The notes below the pieces were generated by a model. It was not told where the DNA came from and did not search any database. It worked only from the letters and a program-made list of their open reading frames with translations. The position numbers and the translations under genes are program-made. From Phytophthora hibernalis (Eukaryota > Oomycota > Peronosporomycetes > Peronosporales > Peronosporaceae): a DNA stretch of 64,000 nt. Numbering within the stretch: the stretch's first letter is position 1; each line of letters begins with the position of its first letter. The stretch spans positions 186,001 through 250,000 of the forward strand of contig JAAKBF010000247.1 of assembly GCA_012656075.1 (NCBI GenBank). Direction: 5' to 3'. Below are positions 31,843-43,778 of the stretch, piece after piece.

Positions 31843-33018
31843 TTATAGCAACGTGCCACGTTGGTGGCTACGCTCCTGCGTGGCGGAAAAACGATCCACG
31901 ACCGTGTTGGCGTTCGTAGCGCCCTTCGTGAGTGTGGCCAGGTACGAGACCAACAGCGCGTCGTTGTACTCTTGCGTGAACGCCGCGTCGAAATGCTCCG
32001 ACTTCATGGCCGGCAGCTGGTTGCAAATGCTCGAGATGTGGCGCAGCAAGTTGTGGTCTAGCGGGGCCTCGCCGTTCTTCATGGCCTGCAAGAAGCGCAG
32101 CAGTACGTCCACCTGCCGATCCAGCATCTTCACAGCGTCTCGGACGTTGCCAAGGTACGGGTGCACTGCAGCAGTAGCAACAAACATCAAAGCGAGAATC
32201 AATACCACACAGATATCCCGAAGCCGCATTCGTCCACTTACACGAGGACTTGCTGGTATCGCCAATGGGCGCAATCTTGGAGATGTGATCGATGGCGATA
32301 CCCTCGGCTTCAGATGTATCAATCTTAAAAGGGGCCTTGACAAAGATCATCTTGGGCACGCCGTTCAGCATATGCAGCTCCGACTCGAACAGCGAAATCG
32401 GCAGCTTCTTCTTGGTGCTCGGTCCCTTGGCCTCCGGGTCCAAGATCATGAACAGCGGGCTCTCATTGAATTCCATCACCTATAAACAAGAAGACAACAA
32501 ACACCAGTTAAAGCAACCTCACCAACTCAACCCTCACGCTCTTCTTACCACGCGGTGCACCGCCAGGTCACTAGGCAGAGCCTTAGCGCCCACCGTGTAC
32601 CACCCCAGCAGCTCAAAGCCCGGGAAGACCTGAGAAACTGCAGCATAGCAATACACCATCAGTTGCAACCACCTCTTTCCTCCCAACTTCTCAACGTACA
32701 CTGCTGAATGCGCGAGGTGAGGAACTCCTTGTCAATCTGAATATCTCCACTGCCACTAACATCGAACTTCATCTCGAACGAGTCGTACACGTCCACGTCC
32801 AGCCCCTTCTGAATGCCGAAGAGCGCGCCGATGACCTGCGGCGCCTCCGTCTGACTCAGCTGCGAGTTGCACTTCTGCCGCGTCTGGTGGTCGGCGATGT
32901 TCACTATGACCAGCGGATGGATCTGTATCTGCCGCTCACCCCCACCCGCGCCGCTGTCCTCGCGCTGCACCAGCATCTCCTCGTCCTTCTCCTCGGCGGC
33001 CATCTCCGTGTCCTGCAT
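31843..33018 (-). CDS. CSN6: COP9 signalosome subunit 6 (MPN domain)
   Basis: Four exons were drawn on the minus strand: 33,018-32,702, 32,629-32,549 (27 codons), 32,479-32,242 and 32,165-31,843. The MPN domain starts IQIHPLVIVNIADHQTRQ and continues VIGALFGIQKG and VFPGFELLGWYTVG. No JAMM metal ligands (H-x-H) are present, as expected for CSN6, which pairs with the catalytic CSN5 to remove NEDD8 from cullins. The C-terminal helices (HPYLGNVRDAVKMLDRQVD, LLRHISSICNQLPAM) also fit. The donor of the first intron reads CAG-TGTACG instead of CAG-GTGTACG, one base short. The start is one of three near-by in-frame methionines (33,102, 33,018 or 33,003). Confidence 0.88.
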
Positions 33019-33352
33019 CCTCTCTTCTTGATGTGTGACGATCCTTTGTGTAAACATGGTGTGCAAACAGATTCGGTGACCCAACGGTGGTACGTTGCTC
33101 ACAATCGGTGGTAGCAGTTGGACTGTATTTTCCGCCCTGTCTCTGGGTTTCTAAATGGTGTGCACGTCGTGTATATACGTTTTTGAAGTGCGCTCAGTGC
33201 CGACGTGACGGCACTGAATAGTCAGTGACTATTCCGGTAACGCTCAAGCTTGTTGAACAGCCCCTCAAGAAGACGCAAGTGCCCCACTGAACCAATCCCC
33301 CTCCGTTGCAGCATCGGAACAACGCAAACTGCCGCCGTGGCCCTCCGCCAGT

Positions 33353-36300
33353 ATGAGCGACCAAGTGTCCGACGACTTCCTCTGGTCCTTGGACGTATGT
33401 GACTCCCCAAGTGGAAGATTGACACATTATCTGACAATTTTCTGTGTCCCGTTATGCATTGCACAGAACCTGATCAAGAAGGATGCGGGCGCCGACGTGG
33501 AAGGTGACGCGGACCTCGTGCGTGCAAGCATCTACACGCAGGACAACCTCCTGGGTTCTATGATCGGCAGCGACCTGGTCTTCGGACGTCGAGAATCCGT
33601 CAAGTTTGCACCGGACGAAGCTGCAATGGGCGGATTCGGCCGACCCACGGGTCTCATGGGCTATGGCATTGAGGAGGACGAACTGGACGACTACGAGACC
33701 ATCGGCCCGATTGAGGAGCGCATTCCGGCCAATTTGAGTGCCACGCAGCCCAGCAGTGGCAGCAACTATGTCCGACAATCGTCCAGTCAGCTCAGTGAAG
33801 ACACAGAGAGGTCTTTCTCGTTCGCATCGGAGGACGAGCACAGTATGGACCACATGTCCCCACCTTCACCGCAGCGGAGACGGTCCACGAGACGGTTGAG
33901 CGACGGAGATCAGGATTCATATGAGCAGCGAATCGAGGCGTCCCTTGCTGGGTACATTACCAAGTCGCTGAACATCGAGTCGCGTATGGCCGCGGAGGAG
34001 CAAATGGATCGCACATTCACCATGAACGACCTTGCTCATTTCAGCCCGCAGTTCGGGCGAGAGCTGTACCTCGAAAGATTAGGGCAGAGTCTACAGGAGC
34101 AGGAAAGTGGAGGGAAATCGCTGGGTTCGTACCGACGAGCCTCCATGCAGCGGATGTCCACACCAGCAGACATTATCCGGCAGGGATGGATTATGAAGCG
34201 GGGAGAAGTGGTCCCTAGTTACCGGAAGCGCTGGTTCACGCTGCGTCGGATGCCGCAGGGGCCGATGCTGACGTACGCCAAGGACAACAATGAGAGCTCT
34301 CCAACTAAAATGATTGATCTCAGCTCAACATCGCGCTGTGTGACTGTACCAGGCAAGAACTCAAAGGAGAACGAATTTAAGGTCATGACATCTGCAGATT
34401 CCTCGCGGCGTGAATTCTGCATGGTGGCCGCCTCCAATTACGAGATGACTCAGTGGGTGTGCGCTATTCAAGCTGCTATTAGTGCCGGGAACAGTTCCAC
34501 GTTTGACGGTGCCACAGACTTCAAGCAACTATGGCACGAAGCTGGAATCCAAGGGTTTTTGGTTCGATACGGTGTGCGCAAGTGTAGTTCGCGGAATCGT
34601 CTTCAAACACGAGTCCTCGAGCTTAACTTTGCCGAACAGACTCTTACAAACTCGCGGCGAGGAGAGACTCTCACAACATTCCATTTTACAGATATTCGCG
34701 GCATTTCAGTGGGTGGTATGCGCTCTAGCGGTGAGGAGCATGGTGTCAGTATCGATTTCCACGGACGGCATCGATCCTGGCCAATTTTCTTGGATTCTGT
34801 GGAGGCTCGAGATGATTTGTTTGCAATTCTACAGCGTATCGTTGACAATGTGGTGTCAGGTGAGGACCTTGAAAAGCGGTCGTCTCGGTTGACGCTCAAG
34901 AGTGGTCACCTCGAAACAAAAAACGCTGGGCCCCACGCTACATTGCGCGGTCGTTTATTCGTCTGCCTTCACGAAAACTGTATCGTATTTTATCCGGAAG
35001 ATGGAGATACCAGTACACGGCCGTGGTATGTCATTGCCCTGAAGGGCCTCCGCGTTTCGGTTCGTGAAGAAAAGCGTTTACTTTATATTGGGCGGATATC
35101 GCTGGCATGCGCGTCCGCAGCAGACTGTCGTGCCTGGTACGATGCCATCTTAGCGGCGACGTGCCTACCAACAGAGATTATTGAGATTGAGCTAAAGGAG
35201 CGAGCGAAGATCCGCACCATTTTCCTGGCATGTGTGTCTCGGCTGCGAAAACTGCTCAAGGCTAAGGTGACACCCGAACCGAATGGGCCACCGAAAGATC
35301 AGAAAACGGTGAACTTGATGATCAGCAAGCTCTGGGAGCTCGTTTTCCCGGGAGAACCGTTCACATCAAATTCCGATCCCAAGTGGTTGGAGGTTGGTTT
35401 TCAGAGAGGAGGCCCGGCGTCCGATCTTCGTTCAAGCGGTCTTCTCGGACTCTATTGCCTAATCTTCTTCGCCAGCTATCCGTCGGGTGAATTTCAACGT
35501 ATCCTGAAGCGCACGCGGCATGGTGTGAGTGAAGGCAACATGAAAAATTACCCCCTGGCGATTGCGTGCATCAATGTGGCATCGATTTTGACTGAAACGC
35601 TTGGCTTGGGCGACGCTGGTACGCACTCGGAAGGCTGTTCGCTAAACGCGATGAAGGCGTATAGCCTTTTGATTGCCCAGAGTGTCAGTAAGTCGCGGTC
35701 CTCAAAACCATCGAGGGTGTTTTCGATGTCGCGGCCACTAAGTGCTTACGAATCCTGGGAGGAAATTGTCGATGAGCCTGATAACCACGTGTTTGAGACT
35801 ATCTTCAGTCTTCTCTTCCCCATCCTAGATTCGCTTTTTGTTGAAATGGGAGCGGTAAGTTTGTACTTTGGCAAATGTGATGTAACGAGCTGAAGCTGAC
35901 GGTGCTGTTTTTGTTTGCTACAGGGTTACATGGAATTCGGTCAAGTCACCATCGCGTTCCGACAGCGCGTGAATGAGATTTTCAATGCACAGCCCAAGTC
36001 GCTGAAGGAGCTTCAGAGGTTGGCCAGCGAACCCTGCACAGGCACTCTAGTAGTGCCGACAGTGTTGCAAAGTAAGCATCACAAGATAGGGAAGATTGGG
36101 GGCTCCCGGAAAATTGGCTTAGGCAAGAAAGTATTGAGGGCGGGCGGCGTATAATGACGAATGCAGCCCACTTTAGAGATTTTGAAACAAAGCGAATAGA
36201 AGTGCCATCCAATTTGCGCATTGAAGCGCATTTTGAAACGAGTTTCGAGGCCGAAATATTTGGGGAAATGCCCCGACAACTTGCTACTTCAAGTATAACA

Positions 36301-36740
36301 TACAATTCATGTGACCACAGTCGTGGGTCAGGATGCTCCACCCCACACGCCAGCAGATGCAGCGTTTCCACCAATGCTATTAGCTCGCGGTAGCTGGACT
36401 GGTGGAGGAGTACGATGCAGATGCAAATGCCGACCCCTTCCACCACCACGAGGACCACCTCCTGATCCACAGCCCCGTCCATATTGGTGGTGACGAGGAG
36501 GTGGCTGGTGATGCCCAGACCCACCGTGATTCGCAGCCGAGCGGGCCAAGAAGCGTTCCCACGAAAGCTTCATCTCACGCAGAAGCTGTACCGATTGCTC
36601 TTTTGCACGTCCTAAAGCCTACACGAGAATTTCAACATGTTCGGTCAGAAATGCTCGAGACGTATCAACAAATCGAGAATGCTTACCGATTCCGATGTGC
36701 TGGTGATTTGAATGTACGCTTCTGGCATCGTACGAGATGA
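33353..36740 (+). CDS. PH- and ELMO-domain protein
   Basis: Exon 1 (33,353-33,394, MSDQVSDDFLWSLD) joins exon 2 (33,467-35,854) across a 72-bp intron that happens to be open. Exon 3 starts at 35,924, and a probable exon 4 starts at 36,321. After an acidic, Ser-rich N-terminus come a clear PH domain (34,170-34,480: QGWIMKRGEVVPSYRKRWF) and two PH-like modules (about 34,540-34,850 and 34,900-35,150). An ELMO domain follows (about 35,210-36,030: WLEVGFQRGGPASDLRSSGL). ELMO proteins act with GTPase regulators such as Dock proteins or as GAPs for Arf-like GTPases; the PH modules suggest a membrane role. Intron 3 (36,074-36,320) is unusually long for this genome. One frame break lies in exon 4 near 36,390. 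If exon 4 is not used, the protein ends at 36,154. Confidence 0.82.
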
Positions 36741-36781
36741 AATCTCCTTTCTGCCGTCACCCCGACCTTTGCTCCACTTGG

Positions 36782-39700
36782 CTAGCGACTGTGGCCACGG
36801 CCCAAAGTAACGCAACTGGGCACATGCAATAGCTTCGATCTTTTCAAGTGGACGCCGCGCTCGCCAAGCAACTTGCCTGGAAAATTAAACCGCCGTGATA
36901 CGAGCGCCTCTGCGTCAACAATATCATACACATTCACGCGCGCAAAGAGGTGGCCAGAGGAAACAGACTCCCCACCATCACCACTCAGCACAGCGTGCTT
37001 AAAGCTACTGCTTCCGCTGCTTTCGCTATCATCTTGACCCATTTCATCTTGCTCCAGGGCTGAGAGCCCAAGCTTCTTCATTTGCCGTCCTCTGTCTTCT
37101 AACACTTTGCCTTCCTCTTCCTTCCCTTGCAGCCGTAGACATTTTCCGATTTGTTCTACACAAATTCCACAGGTAGAAATGCTAATTAGTATGACGACAG
37201 GTGCATGCTGATTCACGACTTCGTACCAATGCAAAAACCAACATCACGTGTATCTGGGAAAAGTTGCTGACGGATGTCTTGCGCTTTTTGTAAGCAACAA
37301 TAGCTTCACCATAGCGTTTCTATCAACAATCGCACGTCAATAATTAAGCAACACTGTCCGCTTAATCCATTACAGTACCTGATCCCGATACACACGCGCG
37401 AGATTAATAAAGATTCGTGCTGCACGGGGGCTGATGTCGTTGAAGTATCGATCCGTGATCTGTAGAGCTTCCTTAATGTTTTCTTCTGCTCCACGCCAAT
37501 CTTTCTGTTGACAGGGGAAAAGTGTAAGAAAAGCGGACACACGCAGAATAAACGAGTTGGCAGGCGAGACGTACGGCTAACCGCTTGAAATTGCCCATGT
37601 TGTTTAGTGTAGCAGCGGTCTCAAAACTCGCATTTCCAAGTCTGCTCCGACGAATTCGGAGTGCCCGTTCGTAAAGACGACCAATTTCTGCTCGTTGTGC
37701 TGCTAGCTCCACCTCACTGACAACAACACACAAGCGTTAGATTGACATGTTTTTTCAGTGCGATCAGTTTGACGTACCTCAAATGCTGCGTTTCAAGTTG
37801 GTTCGAAAGATAGAGCGCCAGGTTGTTCAGCGACTGAGCAACTTGAGGATGGTTCTCACCAAGCGTTATTTCACGTATCTTCAGGGATTGACGATACATG
37901 CCAGCGATGTCGGGCCGTGCCTCTTCCTCTTTACTTGTAATTGTATTCTTGCTCACGGGTGTGAGGGCACCTTCCTGGCTAGGGCTTGTCACACTTTCGC
38001 TGCTTGTGCTGGACCTACTGGGGCTGGGACTAGAGCCGGAACGAGCCCTCGGTGAGCACTGTCACCTCGTCGCCCTCCATGTTTTTCACCTCTCATGTGT
38101 CTTTCTCTAGATTCACGAGCATCCTCGCGCAGTGCCGCCGACGGTGATCGACGTTTACCGGCGGTTGGGTAGTTCTTGTAAAAGTTAGCCAAGTTGTTCA
38201 GGCTCGTAGCGTACTCCGGGTGGTTTTTACTTAGCACCCGACTACGCATTTCAAGCGCCCCTTTCAGCAAGCGCTCGGCGTGTTGCAGCAACCAAACATT
38301 GTGCGCAAGATACCCCCAACGCGTACTGAGACAATTGCCAAATTGATTGAGCACTTCAGCAACCTGCGGGTGTTCTGACCATCCCAGTACCTCGCGCTGC
38401 AATCGCAGTGACTCAAGATAATGATACTCTCCTGCAACCCAGTCGGTGACATCGCAACATGCGTAGCCCAAGTCAGTAAGTAGAAGAGCTTCTAGTGCAA
38501 TGAGCTCACGTATTCCAACACAAGTACACCGATCATGTGCTGCAGCGGCAGCCGCGGGAGGCTGTGGCTCCTCGAACGAAGGCAACTTGTCCAGCAGCGA
38601 TAGCTCTCGATCATACTTAGCTTCTTCCACATCCCACAATAATGCTGCAGGATCATTTTCACGGTTGCCGCACGTACAATGTAGTGAACGTGTCTCTCGT
38701 GAAAGCTGCAAACAGGAAGATACCACTTGAATACGCCTTCGTGGTTCCACACGTGCACGAAAAATGAAACGACAGCGAACAACTAGATTACTGTACAAAA
38801 GCGCGTCCACAATCGAGGAATTAGTGAGCGCTGCAACACCTGCAGACCGTCGGCTACTCCCCGTACTGCTGTCTGTACTTGCACCAAAGCTACTGCTGTA
38901 GCGCTTAATCGATGGGTTGGGCGCTAATCCACCATCAGTGTATAGTGTTGGCTCGCTTTTTGACCTCACAGTACTGGTGGAGCTTACAGGAACTTCACCG
39001 AGCTGATCGCTAACAAGGTCTTGTTGCGCACGACGATTGCTTTCGCGCACCTGCTCAATGCTCTGTGACGTGAGCTCGCGAGCTAACCGCATTGCCGATT
39101 CAATATTAGCACGTTCCTTATCGAATAGCGCCAACGTGCCCTCAAAGCGGTAGGCATGTGAAGCTTTGGCCACGATCATGCAGTAATAGCGCACAAAACG
39201 TCGCTTCCAAGTGAGGAGAAGCTCTTTGCCCAGCGGATAACTCTTAGTTGAGGTGCCCATTGATGCCTCAACGAATGATGAAGGTGCAAAACTTAAACTT
39301 GAAGAGGACGGTCCTGTGTCGGGAAAACACTCCTCCCCCATGCGCCCAGCTTCTTCTTCAGCGAAAAGCTGCACAAGATTGTGCACACGGTAACGATTCG
39401 TTTTCGTGTCGAATTCCACTAGCGACCATTGATGCAGAATCTCAAGTGCTACACTTGCCGAGGGTACACTCACTTCACGAGCTTTCACTTCCTCGCAGCT
39501 CTCTAGATCCAGCAAATCATAGCTGTCATTCGTCATTGCGCCGTCATTGTCAAAACCGAAGCCATCCATGTTTGAAAGCTGGGATCCAAGACTTCGCACG
39601 GAGGATACGTCATCGTCACGGCTACGACTTCGGTGGCTCTTGGCGTACGCATGAGCAGGGAATATCGACGAGGTTGAAGTATTAGTGGTAATTCCCGCTG

Positions 39701-42163
39701 AGCCGCTTAATGACGAAGACATCAAAGAGTAACCGCCACTCCCTGCCAAACTGCCAGCAGCATTCTGCTCCGTCAAAACACTGGAAAGCACAGCATCTGC
39801 CGCTTCGATCTCGAAGCTACCCCGAAAAATCCAAACGCCATGAAGGCCAAGCGCAGTGGCTCGTCCAGGTGGCAGAAAGATGAGCGAATGCAGCGATCCA
39901 CGCACTCTTTGTGCCCAACCTGGTTTAGCTCTCTGATTGTCTCGAATCTGTGCTCATCACGCTGAACGGAGGGCGTACGTCAGAAAAATAATCCGCAGCG
40001 TGCCCATTCAGGTTGCTTACCTCTAAGTACTCGATCATACGCTCAGGTGTGACTGTCATTCGCGCGTTAGCAAGTGCACGACCAACAACGCGAATTGCTA
40101 GTGGAAGACAGCCACAAATCCTTGCCAGGCGCTCAGCTAGTTTAGTGGAACAACCTGGGGCGACAAGACAGAGCAGCTCCGTCTACAACAGCGCAATCAA
40201 AACGAAACTTTGAGTAAGTTCGTTCCCCTATGAAGATATACACCCAGTACGTACTGCTGTGTGAAGTGGAAGCTCTGAAATTGAAAGTGAATACGGCGTG
40301 ACACTGGGAATGTGCATATTGCGGCGAGATGCAAGCAACAATTTTAAATTAGGGGCCACCGAGATAAGCTGGTGTAGCAGTTCCTCGCCCTTGTTCTCAT
40401 CCTCGTCGAGCAGCTCCTCAACTTTGTCCAGAACAAGCAGACAATTCTTGGTTCTAACAGCAAAAAAAGCGTCAGTAAATCGTTCAATTCCCGACAAATT
40501 TGCAGACAGTTCTCGACTCGCCCTAATTCTGCAAACACCTCTTCATCGGTGTCAGCTGCAGGCATCCCAATACTCTGTGCAATAGCATAACGCACAGTCG
40601 AAAGCTTTTGCCCCTCCAAATCCACGTAAAACACGCCGTCAGGGAACATGCGGCGACTGTGAACAAAATGTGCAACCGAGATCACAAGAGAGCTTTTTCC
40701 GATACCAGGAGCACCGAGGCATGCCGTAACAGCATTTTCCGTAGCGACTTGACCATAAGATACGTTTCCGTGTTGCGTCCGATAAACTGGCCGTGCATCG
40801 ACGGAATGTTGGACGGGTAACGCGGTGTGTAGTCGCGCAGCGTACCATTCGGAATATCACCGAAGAGGACCACATCATGGGGAGCAGATCCAAGCAGCAA
40901 AAACTTGCTTGATTCATCGTGGGAAATGCCAATGCATGGCCCTTGCAACAACACTGAGTTGCACTGTGCTGCGAGTGTCGCGACCCATCCCGCATCCACG
41001 TGCACGTCGGCTCATGGAGGTGCCTGCACAATAACGCAAAAACAGCACAATAAATCGTTAACGCGATTTGAATAACGACAAAAATCCGCAAAGCAAAAAC
41101 TAAACGACAAAACCACTCACGCGCAGCAACAAGCAGCTCTCTTCTGCGTCGGAAGTGCACGCACCGCCCCCTTTGCGATCTCAAACGCCGTCGAAACGGT
41201 ATGTCCATGAAACAGCGACAAGTAGAAATGCTTGGCAAACATTGTCGCCGACGCGTCGACCACCAGCGAGTCCGAGTGCACTGCCACAACGTGCGGGATA
41301 CCTGCGTTCAAGAACACGGACGCGACCTTCTGGCTATGACACGCGTTGACAAACACCAACTGCACATTGCCATCCAGCGGTTTAGGTACAGCAGCAGAGT
41401 TTCCCTTTATCTCCACTGCCGTAGCTCCCGGTACCTGCTGCTGTCGATCTCCCGAGAACATCAACTGCCTCAAGGCGTCCGGCGTGATGAGGTGTGTGCA
41501 TCCCGCGCCATCCTCAAAGCAGAGCGCGGCCCGCTGACCCAGTCCATGGCCGGAGAAGTGCAGCACCGTGCACTTCCAGGCCGTCATGAGACTGCGCAGG
41601 ATGTCGGCCGTGGCGATGTCGAAGCGCACGTGGATGGCCTTGTGCTGCACGTCTGTGAGCAGCGAGTTGCTGATCTCGCGCCGCTCCGCCTCCAGGTCCA
41701 GCTTCTCCATGGGGTAGATGCGGTGGCGGCTGTCCTTGATCACGAGCGGCGCCGCATGCAGCACCACCAGGTCCAGCGCGTACTCGTCGCGCGGCAACCA
41801 GTTCGGCTGTGACACGGCAGTTGACGTTGAAGTTGCCGCGGCCGAAGTTGAAGTTGAAGATGACGCAATCGCCTCGCTTGAAGTCGCAATCAGCGCCTCG
41901 AGCGCCTGTGAGAGTCTCACGCGGTCCCCGAACGCCGCGATGCCCAGATCGTCGCGCAGTGCGTTGCGCGTGAGCTCCGGCAGGATGGCACCTGAGATCT
42001 TGTTGGCGGCGAAGAGCTCCGCGTGCTCGCCGAAGCCCTGTGCGCGCAGCCACTGGCCCACATCGGCGCAGGACCAGGCGCTCCAGGGCGCGGCCGGCAT
42101 GCCGCCCTCCATTTTGAAGTGAAAGTGAGGAAGGTAGTCATTAGGGCAGCTGATTGGATCCAT
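36782..42163 (-). CDS. SAM-CHAT-NB-ARC-WHD-TPR protein (NLR/STAND-like with caspase-like protease)
   Basis: Eight exons join with matching phases: 42,163-41,121; 41,023-40,255; 40,182-40,021; 39,961-37,778; 37,716-about 37,582; 37,504-37,379; 37,319-37,239; 37,155-36,782. Residues 30-92 form a SAM domain (WSCADVGQWLRAQGFGEHAE). Residues 129-340 form a CHAT protease, with His206 in LHFSGHGLG (codon 41,548-41,546) and Cys275 in FVNACHSQ (41,341-41,339). The NB-ARC part has the P-loop GAPGIGKSS (40,715-40,692), Walker B CLLVLDKVEELL (about 40,440), LLLASRR, and GCLPLAIRVVGRAL (40,113-40,072). A winged helix follows (FCHLDEPLRLAFMAFG, then RGSFEIEAADAVL), with an MHD-like box reading VHN (near 39,380). 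The C-terminus holds TPR/kinesin-light-chain-like repeats (NHPQVAQSLNNLALYLSNQL, ETAATLNNMGNFK, YGEAIVAYKKAQ). Frame breaks occur at about 41,010, 40,735, 40,515, 39,820, 38,070, 37,582 and 37,275, each fitting a lost base. Confidence 0.88.
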
Positions 42164-42262
42164 ACTGAAAGCAAGATGCAGTGTGTTGAAAAGACTGCGT
42201 TATTAGTATCAGATCTGAGCCCAATTAATCGCGCCTTCGGCCAGTAATTGGTGGAGCTGCTC

Positions 42263-43469
42263 ATGGCTACTGTGACTGGAGGCAAGAAGCGTCCGCGCGC
42301 CGACCTGCTGTCGTCTCTGGACGCGGCGTTCGCGTCTACTGCGCAGCCTACCGCGTCCAAGTACACGGCGCAAGCGGCTGCGCAGGCGGCGCCCAAGGGT
42401 AACAAGCAACAGGCCTACCAACACTCGAAACGGAAGCGTAAGGGCGACAAGAAGCGCGACAAAGGCGGAAATTCACGCGGAAACGGCAAAGAAACAGGAA
42501 CAGAGCAGGAGAAGAAGATCGAACGCAAGGTCGACCCGCTGTATGAGAAGATGGACGCGGAGCTGCTGGCTGTTGGGCTGAAGGACTGCTCGCTGGTGAG
42601 CACGGAACGGTTGGGGTGTGCTGGTAGGTGCTGACGGGTGTTTAATTGGTGTTTATTGCAGCAACCACAGGCAGAAAGCGTGATGCAACGTCGGGCATTG
42701 CACGAGACGTTCAAGAACTATGTGGAGTCGGTAATGCAGGGAACTAGAGCAGGTTCTACTGCTGTAGCCAGTCTCAAGACCAAGGTACTGTCCTTGGACA
42801 ACCCTTTCAAAGTGACAGCAGCGGAAACCGCGGAGAAATCGATTGCGGCGGCAAGTAAGAAGCAGACAGCCAAGCTACTGAGTGCGAGACGGCGTAGAGA
42901 AATGGGCCTGCATCTGCTATCTGGAAGCATGAAGTACAGCGACGCGATGCTGCTCAACGATATCTGGACAAAGTTCGTTCGCCAGATTATTGAAAGCGAG
43001 TTGGGCGTCGTTCAGGACGTATCGGTGGAGGCACAACGTACGCGAAACACGAAGCTGCAGGCAAAGCTTAAGTATCTGGATCTCTCCGGGTGTCCACTTG
43101 AAGGTGCGTTGGGTAGTTGAGTTCCTTGATTTACCACTGGGACTAACGAATTGATGCGATCGTTATTTATTGCAGTGATTCAATCGCAGAACCCGTGCAA
43201 TGTTGGCCTCAACGGCATCGTCATCGCAGAGACCCAACGAACAGTACAGATCTGCTGCCCCGCGGCTACTGGAGACACAAAGGACGACGGCCCTATTCGC
43301 AGTACGGACCCCGAGTCTGTCATGCTCCTCTTCTTCTTGTTTCTAACACGCCCATTCTCCTTTGATGCTCACAGCTCTAGTCAAGTTGGACTCGGGCTTC
43401 AAGGTCCGCCTCGATTCCACTCGGAGCCTGTTTCTCGATGGCGCGTGGTTTGCTGAGCGTGCACAATAG
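42263..43469 (+). CDS. POP4: RNase P/MRP subunit POP4 (Rpp29)
   Basis: Exon 1 is 42,263-42,595 and exon 2 is 42,662-43,103. Exon 3 starts near 43,176 and a last exon ends at 43,469. The N-terminal half is Lys-rich (KRKRKGDKKRDKGGN). The Rpp29 domain begins with KYLDLSGCPLE, runs through NVGLNGIVIAETQRTVQI and ends GFKVRLDSTRSLFLDGAWF. POP4 binds the RNA of RNase P and MRP, which process pre-tRNA and pre-rRNA. The last intron lies somewhere in 43,310-43,375, and its donor is not clear. The gene is divergent from the SAM-CHAT-NB-ARC gene, and the two starts are only 100 bp apart. Confidence 0.84.
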
Positions 43470-43778
43470 ACCCGTGCTAGATACATCAACGATTCGATGA
43501 AAACCCACTTCACCAGGCTCCTTCACTTGTATCCATCTCACAAAATATGAGCACCGGTAAAACAAACACTCATTTTACTACAGTAGTATTATTACCTTCA
43601 TAGTACCGAACTAGTAGTTCAAAAGGAACTACTGTAGACGTACTTAATCAAAACTACTACATATTTAAGTATTACTATTAGTAGTACTAACGTTAGTAGA
43701 ATTCAAGTTGAAAAATCCGGTTTTTTTACCCCAGCCCAGGACCCAGGACCTGGACTACCGTACCGGTACCGTATTGCC
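43470..43778. other. Spacer with AT-rich inverted repeats
   Basis: A clear hairpin is AGTAGTTC-AAAAG-GAACTACT at 43,613-43,633, next to several ACTACAGTAGTA-like steps. The spacer also carries the promoter of PIG-N. The same kind of motif occurs in the spacers near 26.0 and 31.7 kb. Confidence 0.45.

Noticed and set aside
41140..41812. Open frames on the plus strand within the CHAT exon
   Set aside because: They are antisense shadows of the SAM-CHAT coding exon, which carries the recognisable motifs.
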